The notes under the pieces: model-generated | The model's input: only the letters and a program-made list of their open reading frames with translations | Database searches by the model: none | What the model was told of the DNA's origin: nothing | In this document: positions 33,424 through 44,424 of the stretch, in pieces | How positions within the stretch are numbered: the stretch's first letter is position 1 | Layout: every line of letters starts with the position of its first letter | Origin: Eustoma russellianum | Taxonomy: Eukaryota; Streptophyta; Magnoliopsida; Gentianales; Gentianaceae | NCBI GenBank assembly: GCA_036186865.1 | Contig: AP025045.1 | Span: 14,757,658 to 14,821,657, forward strand | Length of the DNA stretch: 64,000 bases | Direction of reading: 5' to 3' | Position numbers and translations under genes: made by a program

Positions 33424-34554
33424 CTGCTACGATATCGCCGGCTTCCTCGATGTCGACGTCTATCATGACATGCACTCAGGCATTAGTCTTTGTCTTCCTC
33501 TTCCGCTGTGTTTGGCTCTACTGTGGAGGGGGTGCCTGTCTATACGCGGGGCAGTCTCTAGCAAAGTGTCCTGGGGTGCCGCATCTATAGCAAACGTCCC
33601 TGGTCCTCCAACACTGGCCCGGATGAAGGAGTCCACAACGAGCACATGGTGTAAGGGGTGCCACAGCCCTTACTGGCTGTGCATTAGTCACCGTTGGTCC
33701 CTCGATGGCAAGTGGCTGGGTAAACGGTCTATGCTGCTGCGGTGGTCGAAAAGAGCTTCCCGACTGCTGACGGCGTGGTACTTTTAGCAATCTCCCCAGT
33801 TTCCCAGAACGGTATTCCTCCTGTGGCCTCTTCGCCCGATCATCTGCTGCGACCCTTCTGAGTTCACCTTCAACCTCACGGCACACCTCGAGTAGCTCCT
33901 CAAATGTCCTCGGCCTGTCATAGATAATCAAAGACTGGATGCGGGAGCTCAGCCCAGTCTTGAACTTTGACATCTTTGCCTTCTCGTTATCCATAACGGA
34001 AGGCATGTATCTCCCCAGTGCATGGAATCTCTTCGAGTACTGGTCCACAGTCATGGACCCCTGTGTAAGCAATTGGAACTCAGTCATCCTCCTCTGTATG
34101 GCACTCTCAGGAATATAGTGCCTCTGTTACTCTTCCCAAAACTGGGTTCAAGCCAACTGTGGGGTCAACCGACGCTGCACACTAAGCCACCATTCCCTAG
34201 CATCACCTTCGAGGAATGGAATGACCACCTCCACCTTCAGATCATCTGGAACCTGCAATAACCTCAGCTGCTCGGTCACATTCTGGAACCAGATTTCGGC
34301 CTCCTCTGGTCGTGTGGTGCCTCTAAACATCGCTACCCGGACTTCTGCATCTCCCTGTAGAAAAATCAAAGCCCTGGGGGTGTTGGTGGTGGTGGTGGCT
34401 GCTGCTGCTGCTGAGCCATTTGTACCAGCTACTGAGCCACTAAAGTAGTCAGAGTGGCTAGAGTATCCGCAAGGACTTGGGGTATGGCCCCCTGACCCTG
34501 ATGGTCATCATCGTCATGTGCTATATTACCCGCTGGCTCACGTCTTGGAGGCAT
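33424..34554 (-). pseudogene. gag: Element B gag
   Basis: Start at the minus-strand ATG of MPPRREPAGN (34552-34554). A Gln/Pro-rich segment follows, then VRVAMFRGTTRPEEAEIWFQ, LLQVPDDLKVEVVIPFLEGD, MTVDQYSKRFHALGRYMP. Double knuckle: CARCGLLHPGQC and CYRCGTPGHFARDC. Several stops (for example near 34440 and 34145) and a shift disable it. Same architecture as gag of A and C, with low sequence identity. Confidence 0.85.
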
Positions 34555-34584
34555 TTTTTCTGGAGTTCGAGTTCATGAAGAAAA

Positions 34585-34654
34585 CTGCAGATTAGTCAAA
34601 GTAAATCAAATAGTCATACGCGGGGTAAAATGGTAATTAGACAAGAAAACTCAC
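34585..34654 (-). other. Putative untranslated-leader intron, element B
   Basis: Minus strand gatg/GTGAGT ... actaatctgcag, 70 bp, ending 30 bases before the gag ATG. Signals are good, but there is no protein frame to confirm it. A and C also have an AG acceptor-like cttgcag just before gag. Confidence 0.4.
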
Positions 34655-34800
34655 CATCGTCACACACCTCTCTTAATCCGATCATAACTTAAGTCTACTT
34701 CATTTATTAAGGGTATAATCATCATTTCTAGGAAAGGATCATAGCTTATGTCTAGGTGATCTAGTTAATCCTGTGTTTTCGAGGCAGCTCTAAAGCCTCG

Positions 34801-34812
34801 GCTCTGATACCA
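34801..34812 (-). other. Primer binding site of B (tRNA-iMet)
   Basis: Minus strand tggtatcagagc, a perfect initiator Met complement, two bases inside the 5' LTR end. Confidence 0.92.
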
Positions 34813-34814
34813 CT

Positions 34815-36741
34815 TGTGGCGCCTGCTCCCGAGCCTTAGCATCGGGAACAGTGCACCCGCCGTATCTCGCTAATGAGAATACAAAGCATCGAATCAAGTT
34901 CCTACATATCCTAAAAGATGTAGAAATTGTTCTCGCAGAAACGAATTACCATAACATTAAATTATATGAATAAAGAAAATCCTCAATAAAATAATAAATC
35001 AGTAATGACAATAAAGTCAATGTGCCAACATCTAAGTGCTATCAATCTTAAACAGGGTAGTGTTTGATGAATCCTAATAAAATAATAACAAATAGCCGCA
35101 AAGTGTCCTCGTGTCCTAGATGTGGCCATCAGTCTGCCCACTCTACCGTATCAGCCCGTCCTCAACAAAGACATAATCGTAGACATCCTCGTGCTCACCT
35201 GGAGAGGGAGGGAATAGGGGTGAGTGATGGGAAATCACCCAGTAGGCACCTGCCTCCAACTAGTACAAGAAGAGCATACAAAAATGATATAACACATAGC
35301 ACATAGAACATGAGATGACATAAGCATATAAAAGAATGCGGAAAGTAATTCACTCCAGGTAAAGGATGCGCAACATCATGATACATGTCACAAGCAACAA
35401 AATCATGTTACACAGGATGCCGATATCTCCACCGGATTGCATGATATCGGGTCCTACTGAGCGGCTGTGGGTTATATCCACCCGCAGTCACCATACTGAG
35501 TGTACGTGGCCCCACCACCGTACGCCATACTGAGCGCCAGTGACCCGTACGTCACAACCCACTATAAATGCAATGCACGTGCCATGAATGCAAAAACAAC
35601 ATCGCCTGAGGCCTTCTGGCCCATCATCACCATCCTCCAGCACTCAAATCTAGGTGCATTTACTATCCGACTAAAGATTAAATGTTGGCGTCAAACCTAT
35701 TTTTCCACAGCTCGTATACAATTATCGTGCATTTTTTATATTTTTCCTCATTGTTTCCCTATTTATTTCTATTTATTACCTAATTATCTGAATTAAATAA
35801 ATTATCACAATTACAGAAATATAGTGAAAATAACTTAATTTCAGTATTTTATAATTTTTAGAATTTATTTATAATATTCTGATATTTATAAATATTTTTC
35901 TATAATTATTACTGTTTTTAATTAATTAAATAAAATTTATGAAAATTTAGAAATAATATTATTTCACAAATTACATTTTGGTTGTCCCTTACCGCCAGCC
36001 CTGATCCGCGTCATCTATGGCCCGGCCTGTTGCCCTTTTTTCTATTAAATCAACCATTTGGGCCAGCCAGCAGCTGGGGTCTGGTCCTTTGGCCATTCGG
36101 CCTGGCCCGTTGCTGGTTCAGCCGATTTTTTTTTGATTTTATTACGCTGCGTTATCGGGCCTGGCCTCTGTTGTAGCCGGCCCGCCTGGTCTGGCCCTTA
36201 ATTTTTTAAAAAAAATTATTATATCGAACTGCAGCCACCAGGGCACGTATGTGCCCACGCGCGACCCTTCCAGCGGCGCGTGAGGCGTTCGCCGCCTCCG
36301 GCAGCCATTTTCCACCTCCGATCTACATTTCCGCCTATTTCCACTCTATCATAACCTATTCTAAGGCCAAAACAACAACTAAAAAACCCTAAACATGTTA
36401 AAGATGTGCCATTTTGATTATCGAATTTTTCCCTAACATCAAATCCAAAGGCACGCAAACCAATATACGCATTCAGTAGACCTCAAAATCATAAGTCTTG
36501 CACAGATTCAACAACGTGGTATATATTTCAAAACACATAATATACCACTACGGCATGCTTGAATTATACCAGTTGGAGGGGGAAAAGAGAACCTACCTGG
36601 ATTGCAGACAAAAACTACGTGACAAGAGTAAACTTTGTTGACTTATCTTCCTTTTTCCTTCTCATTCTCTCTTTCTCTTTCCTCTCTTTCTTCCTCCCTT
36701 CTTCCTTTCTTTCTGTCGCCACTACCCTCAGCTGTTTTCTC

Positions 36742-36743
<2 letters not shown>
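34815..36743 (-). repeat. 5' LTR of B, part 1
   Basis: Mirrors 17309-19215 of the 3' LTR: terminus tgtggcgcctgctcccgag, acidic-peptide exon (from 35199), hairpin repeats (35450-35560), leader-intron donor (36596) and pyrimidine-rich block. It stops in the TA microsatellite where the LINE inserted; the rest is 43784-44190. Confidence 0.9.

Positions 36744-36806
<63 letters not shown>
36744..36806. repeat. (TA)n microsatellite at LINE insertion
   Basis: About 30 ta repeats. The 3' LTR has only a short ta tract at the matching place (19213-19230), so it expanded at or after the LINE insertion. Confidence 0.95.
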
Positions 36807-36809
<3 letters not shown>

Positions 36810-37159
36810 ATAACGTGTTTGGACCAGATATGTATGTAAGTTTTTCTTCCTCCGGCGATCACGGAATGCCCCTGCGGCTTGCGCCGCCGACGCTGCTTGC
36901 TGCCTGTTTCTGAATCTCTATTGTCGTTTGCCGAATTCTCTGACTGTTTCAATCAGAAGCCATACTTCACTCACGCCGACTGCTGTTGCGAAATACATCT
37001 ACACGAATTGGATCAGCGGGGAAGGTAATTATTCATCACGGCGGCGCTAGCGCTGGCCGAAGTGATCCTTTCATTCAGTTCTATGTCTGCTCTTGCACTT
37101 TATTATTACTGCTGGTTTTTCATTTTGAATATATACCATCCGTCTGAAATTCTTTGATT

Positions 37160-38461
37160 ATGGCGGCGACATTTGCTGCCGTTGTCTCCGGTGTATCACA
37201 AACCGCCAATATCTCCATTACACCGAAACCGGTTTCTCGTCACAAGGGCATTCCGTTGGTTTCTTTTCTTGATGAGGAAATTGATGCTCTGGCCGAACCC
37301 TACAAGTATTCTTTAGTCGGCACTTTTTGGTATGGCAGGCCACCATTGAAAGTTATACGTGAGGTGTTTGAAAAAATCGGTTTTCACCAAGATTTACGTG
37401 TCACTTTGCTGGATAAGTCGCACATTCTTCTCAATTTCCGCAACGAAGCGGACTATTTGCGTTGTTTCTATCGTCGATCATGGCAGATTTCTGGTTGCCA
37501 TATGCGAATTACAAAGTGGACAGTCGATTTTGATCCCAGTGCAGATGTTCCTATTGTGCCTATCTGGGTAGCACTGCCGGCTTTGCCTATATATTTCCAT
37601 CATCGCTCCGCATTATTTGAAGTGGTTAAACCTATTGGTACACCGTTGAAGTTAGATGTCGCCACTTCGGATGGCCTGCGTCCTTCAGTGGCTCGCGTTT
37701 GTGTTGAGGTTGATGTTTCCCAAGACTTACCACAGAAGATTTATCTGCAGGCAAAAGGTCGTATGATCCTGCAACCAATAGTGTATGAGGACCTTCCTCT
37801 CTTTTGCACAGCTTGCCGTCGGCTGGGTCATGCCACATCGGCTTGCCCGTCTAAATCCACTGATACTACGGAACCACCGCCCCATCCTCCGCCTCCTCCG
37901 CCACCCCCGCCAAAATTGCATCGTCCTCCTCGTCAACGATGGACCCCAATCAAAAAACGTGCGACGTCATCCGGTGTGCCTGAGTCTGCTGCTCCGACGA
38001 CACATAATGCTGCCCCTGCACCGATGGATACGCAAGACTTGCCCCCTGATATACAGACTGACACTACCGTTCCACCATTGCCTTCCCAGCACCGTCATGT
38101 TGCGATGGTCAATACTGAAGAAGAATTTTGTGATGCAGCGGATTATCACCTCCCGGTCGAGCCCCCACATGCGGACATAGGTCACTCTTCTGACACTGAT
38201 TTGCCGCTAGAAGGAACAATTGAGGATGTTTTGGATGTTCCGGACGATATTGCCCGTAAAATGCAATCTATGCCGACTTCCCCGGAGGAAGATGTTCTGA
38301 TCTCGCGCTTAACAGAGGCTTCGTCGGCGACAGATTTTATCCCAGTAGTACCAAGACGTAAGCGCCATTCCCGTAAAGACCTGCCACCTCTCCCACCTTC
38401 TACGATCTTAACTCGGAGCGCATCTCACGTTATTCAGGGAAGTTCCTCTCTTACTCAATGA
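37160..38461 (+). CDS. LINE ORF1 protein
   Basis: RNA-binding protein of L1-like plant LINEs, which coats the element RNA. Start chosen at the ATG of MAATFAAVVSG; the frame is open six bases further but only with TTG. A DUF4283-type fold fills residues about 40-200 (YSLVGTFWYGRPPLKVIREV, FRNEADYLRCFYRRSWQISG, WVALPALPIYFHH). A CCHC knuckle near residue 220 reads CTACRRLGHATSAC. Next come a proline run, then an acidic, Ser/Thr-rich C-terminus. Intact, 433 residues. Its stop codon overlaps the ORF2 start (ATGA at 38458-38461). Confidence 0.85.
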   Translation: MAATFAAVVSGVSQTANISITPKPVSRHKGIPLVSFLDEEIDALAEPYKYSLVGTFWYGRPPLKVIREVFEKIGFHQDLRVTLLDKSHILLNFRNEADYLRCFYRRSWQISGCHMRITKWTVDFDPSADVPIVPIWVALPALPIYFHHRSALFEVVKPIGTPLKLDVATSDGLRPSVARVCVEVDVSQDLPQKIYLQAKGRMILQPIVYEDLPLFCTACRRLGHATSACPSKSTDTTEPPPHPPPPPPPPPKLHRPPRQRWTPIKKRATSSGVPESAAPTTHNAAPAPMDTQDLPPDIQTDTTVPPLPSQHRHVAMVNTEEEFCDAADYHLPVEPPHADIGHSSDTDLPLEGTIEDVLDVPDDIARKMQSMPTSPEEDVLISRLTEASSATDFIPVVPRRKRHSRKDLPPLPPSTILTRSASHVIQGSSSLTQ

Positions 38462-41400
38462 ATCTCTTAGTTTGGAATATTCGGGGCATGCGTGCCTCTT
38501 TGCCTAGATTAAAACATTTAATTACAGAACATCGGTTGCATTTACTAGCTTTATTAGAGCCTAAACACGCACCTTCAAGCATTTGTCGTTTCATGTTGCA
38601 GCTTGGTTTTACGCACTCTTATGCTTCTGATTCACAACGCATTTGGTTTTTTTGGCGGGATACTGAGTTTAACTTACTTGCTACTCAGGATCAGGGTCAA
38701 GTGGTGCATTTTACCCTTCAGTCTCTCTCGTTACAATGGAAATTTGTATTTTCGGTGGTTTATGCCAGCACGACGCCTCTTCAGCGCCGTTCTCTCTGGC
38801 ACGCCTTGAGTGATTTTGCTGGTTTGTGTATGCTACCTTGGCTTGTCGGTGGTGATTTTAACACATTTCGTGCTTTAGAAGATCATCGTGGTCGCTCGAC
38901 TCCATCATTATCCACAGTACAGGATTTTAATGATTGTCTTGAACAGTGCTCGCTTATGGACCTTCCTCATCAGGGATCTAGATTTACTTGGGCAGATGGC
39001 AGAGGATTGGGTCGCATCTGTCGCAGATTGGATTGGTTATTTGTTAATTCATCATTTCAGGATAGTTTCACCACCCTCCAGTTGTCACATCTGCCAAGAG
39101 TTGCCTCTGATCACATGCCACTATTATTTTTATGTCGCCGCCAGAACGTCCCTTCTCGGCGCCAATTCAGATTTTTGGATCCATGGCTGCATCACTCAGA
39201 CTTCCATCATTATATGCAGCAGGCATGGAGATCTTATCCGACTACGGGTGGTATGTATGGTTTCTATAACAAGCTATGCTCTTTTAAAAAAGATATCCAA
39301 CGGTGGAATGTTGACATTTTTGGCAATATTTTTCAAAACCTTAAATATGCGGAGACCCAACTAAATCTGGCTGAAGCAGCTTTAGATGCGCAGCCTACAG
39401 AGGAGACTCGAGCTAACTATCATAAGACTAAGGCTGAATATCTGCAAGCCTCGGCTGCTGAATTGAGATTCTGGAGGCAAAAGGCTAGAGTAAAATGGCT
39501 TCAAGAGGGGGATGCTAATACACAATACTTTCACTCTATTGTTAAGGGGAAACGGACGAAATTACGTATTCAGCAAATAAAAGATGCCGAGGGCCACCTG
39601 CTCACGGAACCCACAGACATCATGACAGCTGCTGTTTCCTTTTACAAAGATTTATTTGCACCACATCCGACACAAAACCATGCGGCCATATTATCATACA
39701 TTCCTCGGCTGGTCACGGATGAGGATAATACGCGGTTGTCCACGCTACCTACTGCATCAGAAATTAAAGAGGCGGTATGGCATCTGGATCCTCACAGTGC
39801 TGCTGGTCCAGATGGTTTTCATGGTATGTTTTATTGTTCCTGTTGGTCGGTCATACATTCTGATGTGGAAAAAGCTGTGCAGGAATTCTTCTTAGGTATT
39901 CCGCAGCCGGCCATTATGGCGAGTGCAGTTATTACTTTGATACCCAAAACATCCTCACCACAGTCTTTCAGTGATTTCCGCCCAATCTGTTTGACGAATT
40001 TTCTAAGTAAGGTATGTACCCGGATTATCGCAACGCGTTTGGGACTCCTTCTTCCTAAGTTGATTTCTCCAGAACAAACAGGTTTTCTTCCGGGGTATGA
40101 TATATCCACGCAAGTTTTATTGGCCCGAGAAATGGTTCACATGTTGGATAATGGCACTTCACATTTATGTTTAAAATTGGATATGATGAAAGCTTTTGAT
40201 CGAGTCAGTTGGGATTATTTGGAGAAATTATTGTTGACCTTTGGTTTCTCAGGATTTTTCACCAGGTTAATTCTTAATCATCTCCGAGCTACCACATTAT
40301 CAGTTTTGATCAATGGTGAACCATCTCCATCTTTTCGTCCATCTCGAGGGGTAAAACAGGGGGATCCTTTATCTCCTTTGCTTTTCATTCTGTCTTCTGA
40401 GGGATTCAGCCGTGGCTTATCGGCTTTAGTGGCAGCAGGCAATATTCACTCATTCAGACTTGGTCGTATCCCATTTGCCATCTCTCATTTAGCGTATGCA
40501 GATGATCTCCTTGTTTTCCTACAAGGTACGCAACGCAATATCTGTCGATTTAAAAAGTTTTTAACAGACTATGAAACTGCTTCTGGACAAAAGGTTAACT
40601 TCCACAAGAGTAGTATGATTCCATCGGCTCGACTATCGGGGCGTCGTGTTCGTGATTTACAGGAGATTCTGGGAATGCGACTTTCGTCACTTCCTTTTCG
40701 TTATTTGGGCTCTTATCTTCACAAGGGTATTACACGCTCTCGCTATTGTGCTACTCTGTTACAACATTTCGATGATAAATTACAGGGTGGCACTCCAAAC
40801 TACTATCTTCTGCAGGCCGTTTAGTGTTACTACGTTCTGTTCTCTCTGCGCTCCCTCTACATGTCATGGCAGCAGGAGGTTTGCCAAAGTCAGTCATTAA
40901 AATGATACACAGGAAAATGGCGTCTTTTTATTGGGGAAATCGCCATCATTGGGTAGCATGGTCCACTATTACATTGCCTATAGAGGAGGATGGATTGGGG
41001 CTGAGAGATCTACATTCCTTGCAGCAGGCATATCATTGCAGAATCTGGTGGCAATATCATAAGCACGATACGCTATGGAGTCGGTATATGCACGCTAAAT
41101 ATGGACGTCGGGGGGATTTTCGGCCACGCCTGCCAGATTCACCAGTTTGGAAGCTTATTTGTCGCATTCATAATATTTGTGTATCACATACCACTGGAGC
41201 TAATAATTTTCTCGCTTGGCAGCCCTCGGCATCAGGGGAATTTGCGCTTAAATCTGCATACAATATTTGTCGCACATCTCGACCCACATTGCTTTCCGCA
41301 AAGTTCATTTGGTTCAAACACCATTCGCCATCCATCAGATTATTCCTATGGCGTTTATTCCATGCGGCTTTACCACTTGAAGACTATATAGGCTCTTATT

Positions 41401-42320
41401 TGACAGCTCGTCCCACGCAGTGTCCATTCTGCAAGCGGCATTCTTCCTCTGTTGATCATATTTTTCTCTATTGCTCCACAATTCAGCCTGTGTGGATGTT
41501 CTTTGCCTCGGAACTGCAGGGTGTACTTCCCACAAATTTATCGCTAAGACAATACTTATTAGCTTGGTGGTACAGGTCATCCACTTCTTCTTTAGATGGG
41601 GTGCTTAAGATTGTGGTCCCGGCAATTATAGCTTATAATATATGGCGTGCCTATGCCAATCTGGTATATGGGGATCAGATCTCCTTTTCTATATCTGCAT
41701 TTCGGCGCACAATTCACTTTGATCTTCATATGTGGGGTTATACGATTCATGGAACTAAATTGGCAGCAGGTCCATTTACGCCGTTATCATGGCTTCCAAC
41801 GCCCCGCCCTCCGCGTCTTCAAGTGATTAAGTGGCTTACTCCACCATCAGGCCGATTTAAACTCAATGTTGATGCAGCGGTTGGACGTTTCAATGCGGCA
41901 GGAGGCGCCATTCTGCGTGACTCTAGTGGCGCATGTGTGCGTGCCATCGCATTCCGCCTCCCATCCTGTACACCGCTGCAGGCTGAAATCCAGACGGCAC
42001 TGTTTGGCTTGTTATATTTTCTATTATACAGATCCCTGATTATGGAAACTGATTGCGCACAACTGCTACAACGTTTAGGGCAACATCAATCGATCTTCGG
42101 AAACTTCCATCTGAAATTATTAAAGTTGTTGGTCACACGCCATCACTTGGAAACTAATCACGTGTTCAGAGAGGCAAATATGCCAGCTCATTTCTTGGCT
42201 CGGCATGCAATGATGTCGCCATGCACTTCATTTTTCACAGCCTCTAGCCTGCCATCAATTGTCAGGGCAGCAGTTTCACTGGACCTCACGTCAGTCACAG
42301 TGCGTAGACAGTCAACATAA
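38458..42320 (+). pseudogene. LINE ORF2: endonuclease, RT, zf-RVT, RNase H; one frameshift
   Basis: Endonuclease: MNLLVWNIRGM, LEPKH, VGGDFNTFRALEDHRG, GSRFTWADGRGLGRICRRLD, VASDHMPLLF. RT: VITLIPKTSSPQSFSDFRPI, EQTGFLPGYDI, LKLDMMKAFDRVSWDYLEKL, SRGVKQGDPLSPLLFIL, AYADDLLVF. In the second frame: zf-RVT CPFCKRHSSSVDHIFLYC and a C-terminal RNase H (KLNVDAAVGRFNAAGGAILR, METDCAQLLQRL). One base is missing in a G run at about 40794-40797, which ends the first frame at 40824. This is otherwise a complete L1-type ORF2 of about 1290 codons. Without the shift it would nick DNA and prime reverse transcription on the target. Confidence 0.9.
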
Positions 42321-42330
42321 CGTCTTCCAA

Positions 42331-43329
42331 ATGGATTGGCTTACACAATTTTTATCTGCCTGTACTTGGTGGAGTACAGGCAGGCCGGGTATGTTGGCTG
42401 TTCTTTCTTTCCTATTTAGCATAAGCATTCCCCATGCTTACACACATATTATTTTTCCATGTACACCTAATACCTTTGATGAGGATGCTCGACCGGTTTT
42501 GGTACATGCTGCGATACGTAAGATCATGGGCGTTTGCAATGCATGGCACAGTAATACTGTTGCTGCCTGCGCTATTCCTAGTGCAGGCAGCCTTGGTGGG
42601 TTCAATATTCTATCGATTTACTTTATTGGGCTAATTTTACTAAACCTGTGTAATATATATTTTGGTTTAGCTGCTGCATGTATATTTGTGTGCTGGCAAT
42701 CTCTCATGCATGCTGATTCCGGGAACCTTCACATTGCGGGATATTCATCTTGCGCAACTGACTATACGTGGAGGGGAACGCATTTGGGGCAAGAACTTTG
42801 GCGTTGGCTCACTATCTATGTCTTCCACAAGGATTGGCGAACTCTGACACATCCTGCCTGTTTCCTCGGGGATCCAGGCAGGCTCGGTATGTCTGCTTAT
42901 CTATTGACCTATATTTCATATTCTCCACTGTGTTATAACTACCGCTTGGTGTATTCTATTTCATGTCTTGGATTACGTCTGGCGCTGCCAACTGCTGGTC
43001 TTTCTTTCTTGGAGAACTTCACACTCATTCACAAGCCTAACCCTTGGATTGATATGACGGGACTACTGGAGGTGACACTGCCGCATCGCACTTTCAGCTT
43101 AATCCGATCCTGGGGCCATTTTCAAGGATACCAACATTTGTACTCATATTTACATTCTATGCATTTCAATGATAGTCATATAAATATGTACGCTTTTTCC
43201 TTCGCTAGGGTTTTATCCACAAGGGTGGTTTTACCTAGCAAGGTTTTAATGCGGCATATCATATATGACTGGAGATATGTAATCCTTAGATCGTTATTTC
43301 ACTTGTTCACATACTCTGAACTGATGTAA
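42331..43329 (+). CDS. Unexpected third open frame of the LINE (332 codons)
   Basis: Starts with the ATG of MDWLTQFLSACTWW ten bases after the ORF2 stop and stays open for 999 bp, where a short 3' UTR would be expected. Two hydrophobic stretches stand out, residues about 21-37 (MLAVLSFLFSISIPHAY) and 92-122 (including SIYFIGLILLNLCNIYFGLA). The protein is rich in Leu, Ser, His, Tyr and Trp and very poor in Lys and Glu. I do not recognise a family. It overlaps the hairpin repeats listed next. It could be a captured or element-specific gene, or a stop-poor structured 3' UTR. Confidence 0.4.
   Translation: MDWLTQFLSACTWWSTGRPGMLAVLSFLFSISIPHAYTHIIFPCTPNTFDEDARPVLVHAAIRKIMGVCNAWHSNTVAACAIPSAGSLGGFNILSIYFIGLILLNLCNIYFGLAAACIFVCWQSLMHADSGNLHIAGYSSCATDYTWRGTHLGQELWRWLTIYVFHKDWRTLTHPACFLGDPGRLGMSAYLLTYISYSPLCYNYRLVYSISCLGLRLALPTAGLSFLENFTLIHKPNPWIDMTGLLEVTLPHRTFSLIRSWGHFQGYQHLYSYLHSMHFNDSHINMYAFSFARVLSTRVVLPSKVLMRHIIYDWRYVILRSLFHLFTYSELM
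42356..42882 (+). repeat. Three related hairpins in the LINE 3' region
   Basis: Each has a ctgcctg left arm and caggcag right arm. First: ctgcctgtact/agtacaggcag, 11 bp perfect, 42356-42383. Second: 42563-42590, twelve pairs including one g-t, loop ttcc. Third: cctgcctg/caggcagg, 42853-42882. The first and third continue with similar sequence (ggccgggtatg, ggctcggtatg). The spacing is about 207 and 290 bp. Confidence 0.8.
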
Positions 43330-43412
43330 TATGGTTTTCCTCCGCCATAAGTGAGGCTTTATTCTAAACAAATAAATTTTCCTCAAAAAAAATATATATA
43401 TATATATATATA

Positions 43413-43769
43413 TTCTTTGGCGTTCAATCTTGCAGCAATCCATACGATACTGGACTCACTACAACTTTTTTCCTTGTGCATGATGGACTAACTTCACACG
43501 ACGGAGCCCAACATACAAAACAACCATCGCCAACTTCGCTGCCAAACAACGTTTTTGGAGGATAATGTTTTTCATATTTATTTGTAACAATTCAGACTGG
43601 ATAAATATGTAATCTTTTTCCTTCGTGATGTTATTATGTCGTCCCCTTATTGGCTTTTCCAATTGATTATAAGCCACATAGTTGTTATTTGTTATTATGT
43701 CGTGACTTGATTTGTAATATGGTTTTCCTCCGCCATAAGAGAGGCTTCAAATAAATAAATATGGGGATC
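43413..43769 (+). mobile_element. Second, 5'-truncated LINE 3' end
   Basis: 357 bp ending with the same 3' terminus as the full-length LINE (taatatggttttcctccgcc, then ataagagaggctt), followed by aaataaataaat. The upstream part differs from the full-length element's 3' region, so it is another copy or subfamily, or the product of a 3' extension of the same insertion. Confidence 0.6.
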
Positions 43770-43777
43770 GGCCCTTT

Positions 43778-43783
<6 letters not shown>

Positions 43784-43816
<33 letters not shown>

Positions 43817-44190
43817 TTAATTTACTTTCCTCCCTTTCCTCCACTGTCAGCGCTCTCCCTGCCCCCTTTATCCTTAATTTGTGCGAAACTTGGGGGCAAT
43901 TAACTTCCCCATCATCCACGTTCTTTTTATTATATTATTATATATTTATTTTTTTCTTTTTCCACGTTATCCTTTTATTATTTGTTTTATTTTTTTCCAT
44001 TTAACTTATTTTATTTACTCTTTTATTTTTCTTTTACCCTTTCCATACATAACAACTTATACAATTATAAAATTACTTAAACACAATCGACACGCTACAG
44101 TTAATTTAATTTCGAAAGGTCGTAACACCCAACAATTACTTAATTTCGATTAGCACGGAATAACTAATTCAAAAATTTCCAGGTGTAACA
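43784..44190 (-). repeat. 5' LTR of B, part 2
   Basis: After a second TA tract (43784-43811), the sequence matches 19228-19616 of the 3' LTR and ends ggtgtaaca at 44190, next to the AAAAG duplication. Confidence 0.92.
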
Positions 44191-44257
44191 AAAAGCATTT
44201 AAAACACATTCATGAGATCAAACATATAAAGAGAGAAATTTATCCATTATCTATCTA

Positions 44258-44362
44258 CATCAATTATCAACCAAAACTATGATGCAAAAAAGTGTAATCC
44301 ACGCCCATTATCTTTTGCATCAACTATCAACCAAAACCAGGATGTAAAAAGGTGAAATCCAC
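44258..44362. repeat. 60-bp tandem duplication
   Basis: catcaattatcaaccaaaac at 44258 and catcaactatcaaccaaaac at 44318 begin two copies that both run on to gaaatccac / gtaatccac. Confidence 0.85.
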
Positions 44363-44424
44363 ATTACAAATGACATATTTTCGTGAGCATCCATAATACT
44401 GGCAATCGGTAGAAGCTAAAGGAC

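Larger units (their letters stand above)
36807..43390 (+). mobile_element. Full-length L1-like plant LINE in the 5' LTR of B
   Basis: 5' UTR (about 36807-37159, GC-richer), ORF1, ORF2, a third open frame, and a 3' end gttttcctccgccataag plus gaggctt followed by caaaaaaaa. It is inserted in the TA tract of LTR B. The probable target duplication is ccttttata (36740s and again at about 43771), which would place a second truncated LINE inside the same duplication; this is uncertain. Confidence 0.85.
17309..44190 (-). mobile_element. Chromovirus B (Del/Tekay type), complete but dead, TSD AAAAG
   Basis: A minus-strand Ty3/gypsy chromovirus whose two LTRs end at 17309 and 44190. Both outer flanks carry aaaag (17304-17308 and 44191-44195). 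Its pol is interrupted by element A and its 5' LTR by a LINE. Internal order on the minus strand: primer site, gag with knuckles, protease, RT, RNase H, integrase, chromodomain, polypurine tract. It carries many stops and clearly diverged LTRs (about ten differences in the first sixty terminal bases), so it is older than A. It has three coding-region introns and one leader intron (listed). Confidence 0.9.

Noticed and set aside
37154..37159. Upstream start at 37154 for LINE ORF1.
   Set aside because: The codon is TTG; the first ATG is at 37160.
43783..43811. TA microsatellite as an origin or matrix-attachment site.
   Set aside because: Simple repeat flanking the LINE insertion; nothing else supports a function.
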